Shown piece after piece: positions 27,659 through 35,140 of a stretch of 48,369 nt of DNA. Position 1 is the first letter of the stretch. Every line of letters begins with the position of its first letter. The position numbers and the translations under genes were made by a program. Origin of the DNA: Desulfuromonadales bacterium (lineage in GTDB: Bacteria; Desulfobacterota; Desulfuromonadia; Geobacterales; Pseudopelobacteraceae); the NCBI GenBank assembly GCA_013349405.1, contig DUZS01000029.1, forward strand, positions 1 to 48,369, given 5' to 3'. Under the pieces are notes generated by a model. That model was not told the DNA's origin. It worked only from the letters and a program-made list of their open reading frames with translations, and ran no database searches.

Positions 27659-27699
27659 AAAACAGGCACTTACAACGAAAAATTGTAGGTGCCTGTTTT
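27659..27699 (+). terminator. Terminator after tRNA-Arg(TCT)
   Basis: 17 bp stem (AAAACAGGCAC/GTGCCTGTTTT core, one G-U pair, then TACAA/TTGTA), 7-nt loop, T-rich 3' arm ending TTTT. Confidence 0.85.
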
Positions 27700-27710
27700 G
27701 TAATTTAGTA

Positions 27711-27732
27711 TTCGTGGTACTTTCGTGGTACT
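27711..27732. repeat. 11 bp tandem direct repeat
   Basis: TTCGTGGTACT occurs twice with no gap, 55 bp after the tRNA-Arg 3' end. It may be the last codons of a lost integrase or an att-site core; no other copy was noticed in the window. Confidence 0.6.
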
Positions 27733-27760
27733 TTTATTTATCCATACCCCCCTCAATAAA

Positions 27761-27792
27761 AAGACCGCCCCCTGATTTCCAAGAGCGGCCTT
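27761..27792 (-). terminator. Terminator after the radC remnant
   Basis: Minus strand stem AAGGCCGC/GCGGTCTT (one G-U) with a 16-nt loop, then TTTTT. It lies eight bases beyond the radC stop. Confidence 0.6.
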
Positions 27793-27799
27793 CCCTTCC

Positions 27800-27937
27800 C
27801 TACAGAAGCCCTCTTTCTACAAAGCTCAGATACTCCCCGTCGCCTACGATAATATGATCCAACAGCTTTATCCCCATGATCTCCCCTGCTTCCTTTACCC
27901 TATCCAGATAACGGATTATTTCAACCCGCTGGCTGTC
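27800..27937 (-). pseudogene. radC: radC 3' remnant (RadC/JAB domain)
   Basis: 45 codons to a TAG, preceded in frame by a TGA at 27938-27940. The translation contains RVKEAGEIMGIKLLDHIIVG then DGEYLSFVERGLL, matching the C-terminal end of RadC (DUF2466 JAB deubiquitinase-like domain). The N-terminal three quarters, including the metal-binding HxH, are gone. RadC-like genes are frequent cargo of integrative elements; together with the tRNA-Arg this marks an eroded island end. Confidence 0.8.
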
Positions 27938-27940
27938 TCA

Positions 27941-28569
27941 CCGCAACATTGTAAACAGTCAAGAGCATAAACAACCCGCGAATATCAGAGTGAACAACCG
28001 TCGAGTATCAGGTTGCGTCTCTGTTTATGCCCTGGAAACATAAAAGCAAAAAACTGACAGCGAAAACGTTGTTGAAGGACTACTTTTTTCTATTGACTAC
28101 TGGCAGACATATCAGAATTACTGTTATATATGATGGGTTGCCATGAGGTTGAGCGAAGCAGTGCTACTAATAATGAGCTGCAAGTGCAACTTTCGACAAT
28201 CAGATTGTATCCGTACGTATGCCGCCATATATGCCGTTTCTGTTGTAATTTACAGTTCATGCTGACGGCTTCCCATGCAATCAATCTGCGATCAATCCCA
28301 TACTTTATAAATATCAGGCCCTTGCCCTCTCTATTGGCAATCGGTTTTATTGGCACACCAATTGCCCTAGTATTCACTGTTCTCTTTTATTTTGTTCATT
28401 CTTTAGAAAGCTGAGTGACAGATACCAATACGAGCGAAGATTGCCCACGAACAGATTATGGGCAAAATCCGATACGGGAGGTGAACCATCACGGCACATT
28501 GAAGCGCCTGTTAAGGCAACCATTTATACCTGCCGGCGTTACGTGCCGGTATTCGGTATAAGTATGAAG
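27941..28569. other. 629 bp gene-poor region between radC remnant and riboswitch
   Basis: No convincing gene. It contains a 9 bp inverted repeat GCATAAACA (27965-27973)/TGTTTATGC (28022-28030) with TATCAG direct repeats inside. A plus-strand frame at 28130-28414 has a hydrophobic C-terminal half but no good ribosome site or recognisable family; it may be a remnant. Near the riboswitch are further hairpins: TTGCCCA/TGGGCAA from 28441, and CCGGC/GCCGG around 28534. A TTGAAG...TTTATA pair around 28498-28530 could be the riboswitch promoter. Confidence 0.4.
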
Positions 28570-28647
28570 CGGTATACGATAATACTAAACCATTCGCGAG
28601 GGTGGGACGGAAAGCCACAGGATCTCCAAGAGACAGCCGGGATGCCG
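28570..28647 (+). ncRNA. GEMM-I riboswitch, cGAMP-type (GEMM-Ib) aptamer
   Basis: P1 pairs CGGTAT (28570-28575) with ATGCCG (28642-28647). The conserved P2 hairpin is CCATTC-GCGA-GGGTGG (28590-28605) with a GNRA tetraloop, preceded by AAA. GACGGAAAGCC (28606-28616) follows, with the intercalating A at 28611, and then a short P3 and CAGCCGGGATGCCG. The consensus is that of cyclic-dinucleotide GEMM-I aptamers. At the position equivalent to G20 of the V. cholerae Vc2 aptamer the base is A (28584) in AATACTAAACC, the change known to favour 3',3'-cGAMP over c-di-GMP in Geobacter. It sits in the leader of the CxxCH surface-protein gene. Ligand is inferred, not tested. Confidence 0.88.
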
Positions 28648-28680
28648 AAATATCTGATGATAATCGGCCCCGGCCTTTTT
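28636..28680 (+). terminator. Riboswitch expression platform (conditional terminator)
   Basis: GCCGGG (28636-28641) can pair with CCCGGC (28669-28674), and GCCG (28644-28647) with CGGC (28665-28668), followed by C and T5 (28676-28680). The left arm is the 3' strand of the aptamer (P3 tail and P1), so aptamer and terminator are mutually exclusive. Ligand binding should therefore turn expression ON. Confidence 0.75.
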
Positions 28681-28725
28681 GTGTGCAGATTCTCCGGGAC
28701 CATAACCAGGATAAAAGGAGAGTAT

Positions 28726-30984
28726 ATGAAGAATATCCAAAAAGTGTCGATGCAGTTCTTTCTGGCACTGGCACTGTTAGCAGCGCCTCTGATAGCATTT
28801 CAGTTGCAAGGGACGGAGGCGTTGGCTCAATCATCATATTTCAGCAGCAGAGGCTGCGTTAACTGCCATTCCACACCGGTCGCCGCCACCTGCGCCGGAT
28901 GCCATCAGCACAGCGGAACCCTGACTGCTACGAAAAACAAAACAACTTCCTACACCCCCGGCGAAACGGTGACGATAACCCTCTCCTCTTCAGGTGCACG
29001 TTCCGGTTGGATCGGTGTACGTCTCTATGACCAGACCGGCGCAGAAATCGCACGATCATCCGGCAGCCAGAGCGGCATGGGTGGTTCAGCCACCTACCCG
29101 GCGGTTCTCTCTGCCCCGGCTCCGGCCACGGCAGGCACTTATACGTGGAGGATTGCTTATTTCGGTAATGAAAACGGTACCGGCAGTGGCGATGTCCACA
29201 GTGAGACAGCCGTCAATGTTTCCATTACCGTAGCCTCGGCGGCCGACATCGTTGCCCCGGTCGTATCCTTCACCCTTCCGGCCACCGCAACCAGTCTGAC
29301 CGTAACGGTTAGTTCCCTCACGGCCACCGACAACGTGGCCGTCACCGGCTACCTGGTCAATAAAAGCGCTACAGTTCCGGCAGCTTCCGCCGCCGGTTGG
29401 ACAGCCACTGCCCCTGCCAGCATAACTGCCGTCGCCGGCAGCAACACCTTCTACGCCTGGGCCAAGGATGCGGCCGGTAATGTTTCCGCCGTCAAGAGCG
29501 CCACTGTAACCGTGAGCCTGCCTGATGCTACCGCTCCAGTGGTCGGCACATTCACTCTCCCGGCAACCGCTACCAACCTGACCATACTGGTAAGTTCCTT
29601 CACTGCCACTGACAACGTGGCCGTCACCGGCTACCTGATCACCACCAGTGCCACCGCTCCGGCAGCCTCTGTCGCCGGTTGGACAGCCTCTGCCCCGGCC
29701 ACTGTCATCGCTGTCGTCGGCAGTAACACCTACTACGCCTGGGCCAGGGATGCGGCCGGCAATGTGTCATCTGCAAAGAGCGCCACTGTACTGGTGGCTC
29801 TGCTTGATACAATCGCCCCCGTAGTCGGGGCCTTCTCCCTCCCGGCAACATCTGCCAGCCTGACCGTAACGGTTTCTGCATTCACCGCTACCGATAATGT
29901 GGCCGTTACCGGCTACCTGATCACTACCAGTTCCACCGCTCCGGCCGCCTCTGCCGCCGGTTGGACAGCCTCTGCCCCGGCCACCGTCACAGCAGTTGCC
30001 GGTGCCAACACCTTCTACGCCTGGGCCAGAGATGCCGCCGGCAACGTTTCGCTGTCAAAAATCGCCAGCGTGACAATCACATCGACAACCGCCGACACCA
30101 CAAAGCCAACACTTACTATCTCCTCACTGGCCAATGGTGCATTCACCAACGTTGCGACTCTTAACGTCAGCGGCAACGCCAGCGATACGGGCGGCCTCCT
30201 GTCCGTCACCGTCAACGGTCAGGCGGTTACTATTGCTGCAGATGGCTCGTTCAGTCATGCAGTGACTCTTACAGCCGGTGCCAACATCATTACGACCATC
30301 GCCACCGATATCGCCGGTAATCAGCAGACGGATACCCGGACCATATCGTTCGATCCAACCGCACCGGTTCTGACAATTACCGCACCGGCCGACAACAGCA
30401 CGACTACCCAGTCGTTCATGACCGTGACCGGCACCATCAGCGAAACATCAACGGTAACTATCAGTATCAACAACAGCAGCCCGCAGTCGGCCGCCAGCAC
30501 CGGTAACAGCTTCAGTGCCAGCGTTAATCTGGTCACAGGCATCAACACCATCGACATCACCGCAACCGACGCGGCAGGCAACACCGCTACCGCCAAACGG
30601 ACGGTAACGTACGCAAACAGTAACAGCAGCCTCACGCTTGCTGTGACCAACCCGAGCCAGGATGTTTCCACTAAATCAGCTTCCATGACCCTCATGGGAA
30701 CTGTTGTTGGTGCTTCAGGCAACGTGACGGTCAGCATCACCATGGACGGAAAGAGCTACACTCCCAAAGTTGAAGATGGAGCCTTCAAACAGCACCTCAC
30801 CTTCACCAAAACGAAACTGTATGCCATCACCGTCACCGCTACTGATGAAGCGGGCAACAGCAGCAGCATCGTTCGTAACGTGATCTACCGTCCATCTAAC
30901 AATGATAATCATGACAATGATCATCATGACAATGATCATCATGGCGGTGATCATCACAATGACGATAATCATGATGATGATTAA
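28726..30984 (+). CDS. Secreted CxxCH (diheme-motif) Ig-repeat protein with His/Asp-rich tail
   Basis: 752 residues from ATG 28726 (GGAG six bases upstream); the frame stays open to 28441, but that part is riboswitch. Signal peptide ends near EALA|QSS (residue 34). Two c-type haem motifs follow at once, CVNCH (44-48) and CAGCH (56-60), each with extra His nearby. Residues ~70-170 form a beta domain (TSYTPGETVTITLSSSG...). Three copies of the 95-residue repeat (AYAWAKDAAGNVS type, ~176-460) are followed by about three Big/glucodextranase-like Ig domains (~465-720). The last 28 residues are almost only Asn, Asp, His and Gly. I infer an extracellular haem-bearing or metal-binding adhesin, controlled by the upstream cGAMP-type riboswitch. 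The His/Asp tail could bind metal ions or mineral. Haem attachment is unproven. Confidence 0.85.
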   Translation: MKNIQKVSMQFFLALALLAAPLIAFQLQGTEALAQSSYFSSRGCVNCHSTPVAATCAGCHQHSGTLTATKNKTTSYTPGETVTITLSSSGARSGWIGVRLYDQTGAEIARSSGSQSGMGGSATYPAVLSAPAPATAGTYTWRIAYFGNENGTGSGDVHSETAVNVSITVASAADIVAPVVSFTLPATATSLTVTVSSLTATDNVAVTGYLVNKSATVPAASAAGWTATAPASITAVAGSNTFYAWAKDAAGNVSAVKSATVTVSLPDATAPVVGTFTLPATATNLTILVSSFTATDNVAVTGYLITTSATAPAASVAGWTASAPATVIAVVGSNTYYAWARDAAGNVSSAKSATVLVALLDTIAPVVGAFSLPATSASLTVTVSAFTATDNVAVTGYLITTSSTAPAASAAGWTASAPATVTAVAGANTFYAWARDAAGNVSLSKIASVTITSTTADTTKPTLTISSLANGAFTNVATLNVSGNASDTGGLLSVTVNGQAVTIAADGSFSHAVTLTAGANIITTIATDIAGNQQTDTRTISFDPTAPVLTITAPADNSTTTQSFMTVTGTISETSTVTISINNSSPQSAASTGNSFSASVNLVTGINTIDITATDAAGNTATAKRTVTYANSNSSLTLAVTNPSQDVSTKSASMTLMGTVVGASGNVTVSITMDGKSYTPKVEDGAFKQHLTFTKTKLYAITVTATDEAGNSSSIVRNVIYRPSNNDNHDNDHHDNDHHGGDHHNDDNHDDD
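30908..30952 (+). repeat. 15 bp tandem repeats coding the His/Asp tail
   Basis: Three consecutive units ATCATGACAATGATC, identical in units 1 and 2 and with three changes in unit 3. They lie at the 3' end of the CxxCH protein gene and encode His-Asp-Asn-Asp-His blocks. Confidence 0.85.
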
Positions 30985-31004
30985 TCTACAGTAGATAGCA
31001 GAAG

Positions 31005-31040
31005 GTAAAAAGCCACCCTTTTCCGGGGGTGGCTTTTTAC
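31005..31040 (+). terminator. Terminator after the CxxCH protein gene
   Basis: 14 bp stem GTAAAAAGCCACCC/GGGTGGCTTTTTAC with an 8-nt loop; the T5 run lies in the 3' arm. Confidence 0.9.
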
Positions 31041-31173
31041 GATGACCATGTTTATACTGATCAGCAGCAACCAAACAATAAAAGGATATAAATGGCTGTC
31101 GAAGAGACCAGATTCCATGCTGAATCCCTGACGCATAGAGTTCGGTTATAGCCGGAATACCAAGGAGTTTTAG

Positions 31174-31833
31174 ATGATTGGAGTATCATTTGCGTCATGC
31201 AGGCATTCATTTTTTGCAGTAATTACATGTACCATTTTATTCACATCTACCGCACATGCGTTCATTTTCGACGTTTGGAAGTCGGGGATGAAGGAGAGTA
31301 ATGTCGTCGAGTCAGGAAAGAAAAAAGGAATTACTGTTGAATCTGACTCAGGTGGCTTCACGCTTTTTGGCGATAAGAAACCAGATAAGTTAGCAGTCAA
31401 AGTAGAGTATACCGGAAACACCAAACTTATGGGGTACGATGCAAAACTGATTTTCTCTTTCACCCCTGAAAGCCGACTGTTGCATTCGCTTCGCGTGACA
31501 CTTGCTCTGCCGATATCATCAGACAAAGTTGACATGGAGGTACTTGCCGATTCAATAGCCAAACAGCTTGATAGTAAATACAAAGAGCACGGCAAACCTT
31601 CTGCTGACAGCATTATCGGCCAGTTCGTCGATAAGGTGCGCAATAGAGATCGACGCAGTTGGGGAGGCAACGGAGATGCTGTGACAATGGAATCGAGCTG
31701 GAATATGGTTAACGGCGAAGTGGTCATCGTGTATGAGGACGAAAAGCTCAGCGAGAAGGCAAAAATTGAAGATCGTCGCATCCGCGAAAAACGGCTTGAT
31801 CAGTCATCCGGTGGGGATAAGAGTAAATTCTGA
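31174..31833 (+). CDS. Exported protein of unknown function
   Basis: 219 residues. AAGGAG ten bases before ATG and a signal peptide (FFAVITCTILFTSTAHA). The mature part begins FIFDVWKSGM and is beta-rich (GITVESDSGGFTLFGDKK, LMGYDAKLIFSFTPESRL), with a charged helical C-terminus (KLSEKAKIEDRRIREKRLDQ). I do not recognise the family. No Cys after the signal. It lies between the CxxCH gene and the first sigma-54 promoter and probably has its own promoter. Confidence 0.7.
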   Translation: MIGVSFASCRHSFFAVITCTILFTSTAHAFIFDVWKSGMKESNVVESGKKKGITVESDSGGFTLFGDKKPDKLAVKVEYTGNTKLMGYDAKLIFSFTPESRLLHSLRVTLALPISSDKVDMEVLADSIAKQLDSKYKEHGKPSADSIIGQFVDKVRNRDRRSWGGNGDAVTMESSWNMVNGEVVIVYEDEKLSEKAKIEDRRIREKRLDQSSGGDKSKF

Positions 31834-31896
31834 TATAATCGATCCACCTGAAAACACCCGCAATAACTTCACCCCACCGTGGTCCTTCATATATAA

Positions 31897-31920
31897 CAGT
31901 TACTCTAATTGTGACAGATT
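31897..31920 (+). promoter_or_regulatory. Upstream activator box, copy 1
   Basis: CAGTTA-N7-TGTGACAGATT, 92 bp before the sigma-54 element at 32013. The GTTAC...GTGAC part is an imperfect dyad. The same box precedes the other two promoters at almost equal distance, fitting a bacterial enhancer-binding protein site. Confidence 0.6.
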
Positions 31921-32012
31921 CCTGCAGCAACGTTATTACTCCCGCCCCACCCTTTTATAACTTTCTTCTTCTAAGTCGAACTGTTGTACCATTAGCAGCC
32001 ACAAAACTCCTC

Positions 32013-32028
32013 TGGCACATTAGTTGCT
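32013..32028 (+). promoter_or_regulatory. Sigma-54 (RpoN) promoter 1
   Basis: TGGCAC-N5-TTGCT with GG and GC ten bases apart, a near-consensus -24/-12 element. It would transcribe the small lipoprotein, the PLD/cardiolipin-synthase-like gene and the permease. Confidence 0.75.
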
Positions 32029-32083
32029 CACTTACTGACAACCGATGGTAAATCTGCAGTTACAATCGAAAGGGTGGATGACA

Positions 32084-32236
32084 ATGGAAAAAATACTATT
32101 CATCAAACTGGCTTTTCTGCTTCTGGCAACCGTAACAATATCCGGCTGCATCTTGGTTCCGCTGGATGATGGGAGACAGCGAGGCAATTATCCGGAGAGA
32201 TCTCATGGGGAGCATCGCGGTGATCACCGTCGTTGA
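32084..32236 (+). CDS. Small lipoprotein
   Basis: 50 residues from ATG 32084 (AGGGTGG ribosome site; ATG 32078 is an alternative two codons earlier). Signal MEKILFIKLAFLLLATVTISGC with lipobox TISGC. The mature peptide is ~30 residues, hydrophilic, ending HGEHRGDHRR. First gene behind sigma-54 promoter 1. Function unknown. Confidence 0.65.
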   Translation: MEKILFIKLAFLLLATVTISGCILVPLDDGRQRGNYPERSHGEHRGDHRR

Positions 32237-32316
32237 TCGTAGCGGGCATTTTGAAACAAAATTAACGTATACATGAATACGCTTGAACAAACCCCACCTC
32301 CGGATCGGAAAATCAG

Positions 32317-33705
32317 ATGATCATCATCAGATTTGTCATACACGCTCTGTTCGTAGCCATAGTAACCTCCGTCAGTGGCTGCGCAACTTTGCCCAATGTT
32401 ACTGAAGTTATTGATAAAACACCGATCACTCAAAAACCCCGTCAGATAGTTTCGTCCAAAGAGCTGCTGTCCCCCCAAAAAAGTAAGGAACTCATAACTA
32501 AACTGAAACGATCTGTCGCTCCGACCGACATTCTCGAACGCCATTCGGCTGTTGTTGAATCAGTAACAGAAAGCCCGCTGACGAAAGGGAACAAAGTCGC
32601 TCTGCTCGCCGATGGCAAGGCAACGTATGCCGCCATGTTCAAGGCAATCAAGAATGCTAAAGATCATATCAACGTCGAAAGCTATATCTTTGAAGATGAT
32701 GAAACAGGGCGCGCATTTGCAGACCTGTTACTTCAGAAACAACGTGAAGGTATTCATGTACACATCATATATGACAGCTTGGGCAGTATGAAAACACCCG
32801 CTGCCTTTTTCCAACGCCTGCGCGACAGCGGCATTCAGGTTGTCGAATTCAATCCGATAAACCCGTTACTCTCACGGGAGGGCTGGGAGCTGGCGCACCG
32901 TGACCATCGAAAGATTCTGATAGTCGACGGCACTGTTGCCATTATTGGGGGAATAAATATCAGCAAGGTGTATTCAAGCAATCCGCTGAAACGGAAACAG
33001 GGTAAAAACACTCCCGTTCACTGGCGTGACACAGACATTCAGATTGAAGGACCGGCGGTGGCAGAGTTTCAAAAACTCTTTCTTGATAGTTGGCGTAAGC
33101 AAAAGGGACCGGAACTTGCCGAACGCGCCTACTTTCCACACATGAAAGAACAGGGTAATGCCCTGGTGCGAGTGGTCGGAAGCACTCCGGGAGAGACGAA
33201 CAGAATTCCGTTTATCGTGTATGTATCTGCCATTACTTTTGCAGAGCATTCGATTCATCTGACAAACTCCTATTTCATACCTGATGGGCAGGTAATTACA
33301 GCCCTGACCGATGCAGCGAGACGGGGCGTGGAGGTAAAAATTATTCTGCCCGGAATTACCGACTCCCGGTTGGCGTTGTATGCGCAACAGCATTATTATT
33401 CGGACCTTTTGAAGTCGGGAGTGAAAGTATACGAACATGGGACCTCCCTGCTGCACGCTAAAACCGCAACCATCGACAAGGTCTGGTCAACAGTCGGCTC
33501 AACCAACATGGATCTATTAAGTTTATTAACCAATGACGAGGTCAATGCGATAATCCTGAGCCGCGAGTTTGCAGCCGAGATGGAGAGCATGTTTGCGAAA
33601 GATCTCGTCAATTCAATTCAGATTCACGGCGATGAATGGGACAACAGACCGTTGTTTCCCAGGGTGCGTGAGTGGTTTGTAAGTTTATTCGCCCGATGGC
33701 TATGA
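32317..33705 (+). CDS. Cardiolipin synthase-like phospholipase D lipoprotein
   Basis: 462 residues. N-terminal lipoprotein-type signal (FVAIVTSVSGCATLP). Two PLD HKD sites: HRDHRKILIVDG at ~195 with GGINIS downstream, and LHAKTATIDKVWSTVGSTNMD at ~385. Tandem HKD domains form one active site, as in ClsB/ClsC-type enzymes that make cardiolipin by transesterification. A lipid anchor is unusual for Cls, so it may act from the periplasmic side. Second gene after sigma-54 promoter 1, 22 bp before the permease. Confidence 0.85.
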   Translation: MIIIRFVIHALFVAIVTSVSGCATLPNVTEVIDKTPITQKPRQIVSSKELLSPQKSKELITKLKRSVAPTDILERHSAVVESVTESPLTKGNKVALLADGKATYAAMFKAIKNAKDHINVESYIFEDDETGRAFADLLLQKQREGIHVHIIYDSLGSMKTPAAFFQRLRDSGIQVVEFNPINPLLSREGWELAHRDHRKILIVDGTVAIIGGINISKVYSSNPLKRKQGKNTPVHWRDTDIQIEGPAVAEFQKLFLDSWRKQKGPELAERAYFPHMKEQGNALVRVVGSTPGETNRIPFIVYVSAITFAEHSIHLTNSYFIPDGQVITALTDAARRGVEVKIILPGITDSRLALYAQQHYYSDLLKSGVKVYEHGTSLLHAKTATIDKVWSTVGSTNMDLLSLLTNDEVNAIILSREFAAEMESMFAKDLVNSIQIHGDEWDNRPLFPRVREWFVSLFARWL

Positions 33706-33727
33706 TCAACACAATCCGGGGCGGCTT

Positions 33728-34780
33728 ATGAATTTATTTGCAAAAGCAGGGACTATTCTTATTATCGTGCTGGCAGGTTGGGTTTTCCTGCCGTTCATCC
33801 CTCCGTTCATCTGGGCCCTGGTCATGGCCCGGGTAGTGCAGCCCATCTATGTGAAAACTCTACGGCACTGTTCGGCACCAATTGCATCGTTGCTCATGGT
33901 TGCCCTCGTAACTCTTGCGGTGCTTATTCCCCTTTCTCTCCTTGCTACCAAGTTGGTCTACGAGGCTGCCAGAAGCTACCATTTGTTCGGACAGTGGGTA
34001 ACAATGAATATGTCATTGCAGTGGGTCAAGAGTGTTGTAAACCGCCTGCCATTGCCCGATACTGTCCATCGTTTATTATCACAATATGAGTTTGACGAGC
34101 AGAGTGCCGTCGCCTATGCCACCGAATACGGCAAAATGGCTCTTGACCTGCTCACCACTCTTGCCAGGTCTGCCGCCATGGGTGCAGGGGGATTCCTCTT
34201 TGCTGCTGTCGCCTTTCTGGTCCTCTTCTATTTTGCCTGCAAGGATGGTGATAACTGGTACAACAGGATTATTCGGGCCGTCCCTCCTCGTTTCGGACTG
34301 GAATCTTTATTCGCTCGGATGGGAACCGGAGCCTCGGCCCTCTTCTGGGGGGTGGCAGGGACCTGTCTGCTGCAAGGAATTACAGGAGGTATTGTATTCC
34401 TGACCCTGGGACTTCCCTCGCCGTTTCTTGCCGGATCGCTCATGGCAATCTGCGCCTTGCTCCCGGTAGTGGGAACTTCCCTCGTGTGGCTCCCCGTTGC
34501 GGTCTGGCTTATCATAACCGGTGCGTGGGGGAAATCACTCGTCCTGATAGCTCTCGGCGGAGGGGTCATTGGCATAATGGACAACATCACGCGCCCCCTG
34601 CTCTCGAAAGTCGGAGGAGGACAGATGTCAGTTCTTACCGTGACCATCGGAGCTATCGGAGGGATCGCCGCCTATGGGTTAACAGGCATCATTATCGGGC
34701 CGCTTGCCCTGGAAGCCTTTTCCTGGCTACTCGATTATCTCGGGCAGACACAAGCTGCCGAGGAGTGTAACGATAAATAA
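33728..34780 (+). CDS. AI-2E family transporter (PerM/YdiK type)
   Basis: 350 residues, about eight membrane spans in the family pattern: two N-terminal spans ending in FIWALVMARVVQPIY, a cytoplasmic/periplasmic helical stretch, then spans with FAAVAFLVLFYFACKDG, GVAGTCLLQGITGGI, FLAGSLMAICALLPVVG and GIAAYGLTGIIIGPLAL. Family members include TqsA and sodium/proton antiporters; substrate cannot be told. Shares the transcript with the PLD gene. Confidence 0.82.
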   Translation: MNLFAKAGTILIIVLAGWVFLPFIPPFIWALVMARVVQPIYVKTLRHCSAPIASLLMVALVTLAVLIPLSLLATKLVYEAARSYHLFGQWVTMNMSLQWVKSVVNRLPLPDTVHRLLSQYEFDEQSAVAYATEYGKMALDLLTTLARSAAMGAGGFLFAAVAFLVLFYFACKDGDNWYNRIIRAVPPRFGLESLFARMGTGASALFWGVAGTCLLQGITGGIVFLTLGLPSPFLAGSLMAICALLPVVGTSLVWLPVAVWLIITGAWGKSLVLIALGGGVIGIMDNITRPLLSKVGGGQMSVLTVTIGAIGGIAAYGLTGIIIGPLALEAFSWLLDYLGQTQAAEECNDK

Positions 34781-34888
34781 CAGCACATGGATGGTCCGCG
34801 CTAATTATATAAAGGGAAACCATGGTGCAAATGGTACACCTTGAAAACTCCATAAAAACTTCACCTCACCGTGATCCTTCATATATAA

Positions 34889-34912
34889 CAGTTACTCTAA
34901 TTGTGACGGATT
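34889..34912 (+). promoter_or_regulatory. Upstream activator box, copy 2
   Basis: CAGTTA-N7-TGTGACGGATT, 92 bp before the sigma-54 element at 35005. Confidence 0.6.
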
Positions 34913-35004
34913 CCAGTAGCAACTTTATTATCCCCTCATCCACGCTTTTATAATTTCACTTTCTAAATTATACGGTTGTGCCATTAGTACCCACAAGCAT
35001 CCCC

Positions 35005-35020
35005 TGGCATGTTAGTTGCT
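35005..35020 (+). promoter_or_regulatory. Sigma-54 promoter 2
   Basis: TGGCAT-N5-TTGCT, GG-N10-GC. It would drive the 35141 gene and the MacA-MacB-TolC operon. Confidence 0.72.
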
Positions 35021-35038
35021 CACTTACGTATCCTCACC

Positions 35039-35098
35039 ATGAGAGATGGCAAGCGCTCCGCAGCAAAGATAGATGCCTATCTGAAGAGCGGTTTGTAA
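35039..35098 (+). pseudogene. C-terminal fragment of a pyridine-nucleotide oxidoreductase
   Basis: 20 codons ATG to TAA reading MRDGKRSAAKIDAYLKSGL. This resembles the usual C-terminal helix of GltD-like/FAD-dependent oxidoreductases (IRDGR-AA-AIDAYL). No ribosome site and nothing of the enzyme upstream, so probably debris left at the promoter duplication junction. Confidence 0.35.
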
Positions 35099-35140
35099 CT
35101 CTATTCGTTCGATGGTTTTAAAGATCAGAGCGCGGTTATT

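Larger units (their letters stand above)
31849..32036 (+). repeat. Duplicated promoter region, copy 1
   Basis: About 185 bp aligned at a constant offset of about 2992 bp with 34842-35028, by eye ~80% identical. It includes a perfectly shared block from CCTTCATATATAACAGTTAC onward and ends in a sigma-54 promoter followed by CACTTAC. Confidence 0.85.
34842..35028 (+). repeat. Duplicated promoter region, copy 2
   Basis: Second copy of the 31849-32036 sequence. It is followed by a 20-codon fragment and the gene at 35141. Confidence 0.85.

Noticed and set aside
28130..28414. Hydrophobic 94-codon ORF
   Set aside because: No ribosome site, no known family, in a decayed region; kept only as a remark in the gap entry.
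28441..28725. N-terminal extension of the CxxCH protein
   Set aside because: This stretch is the riboswitch and its terminator; the signal peptide begins at 28726.
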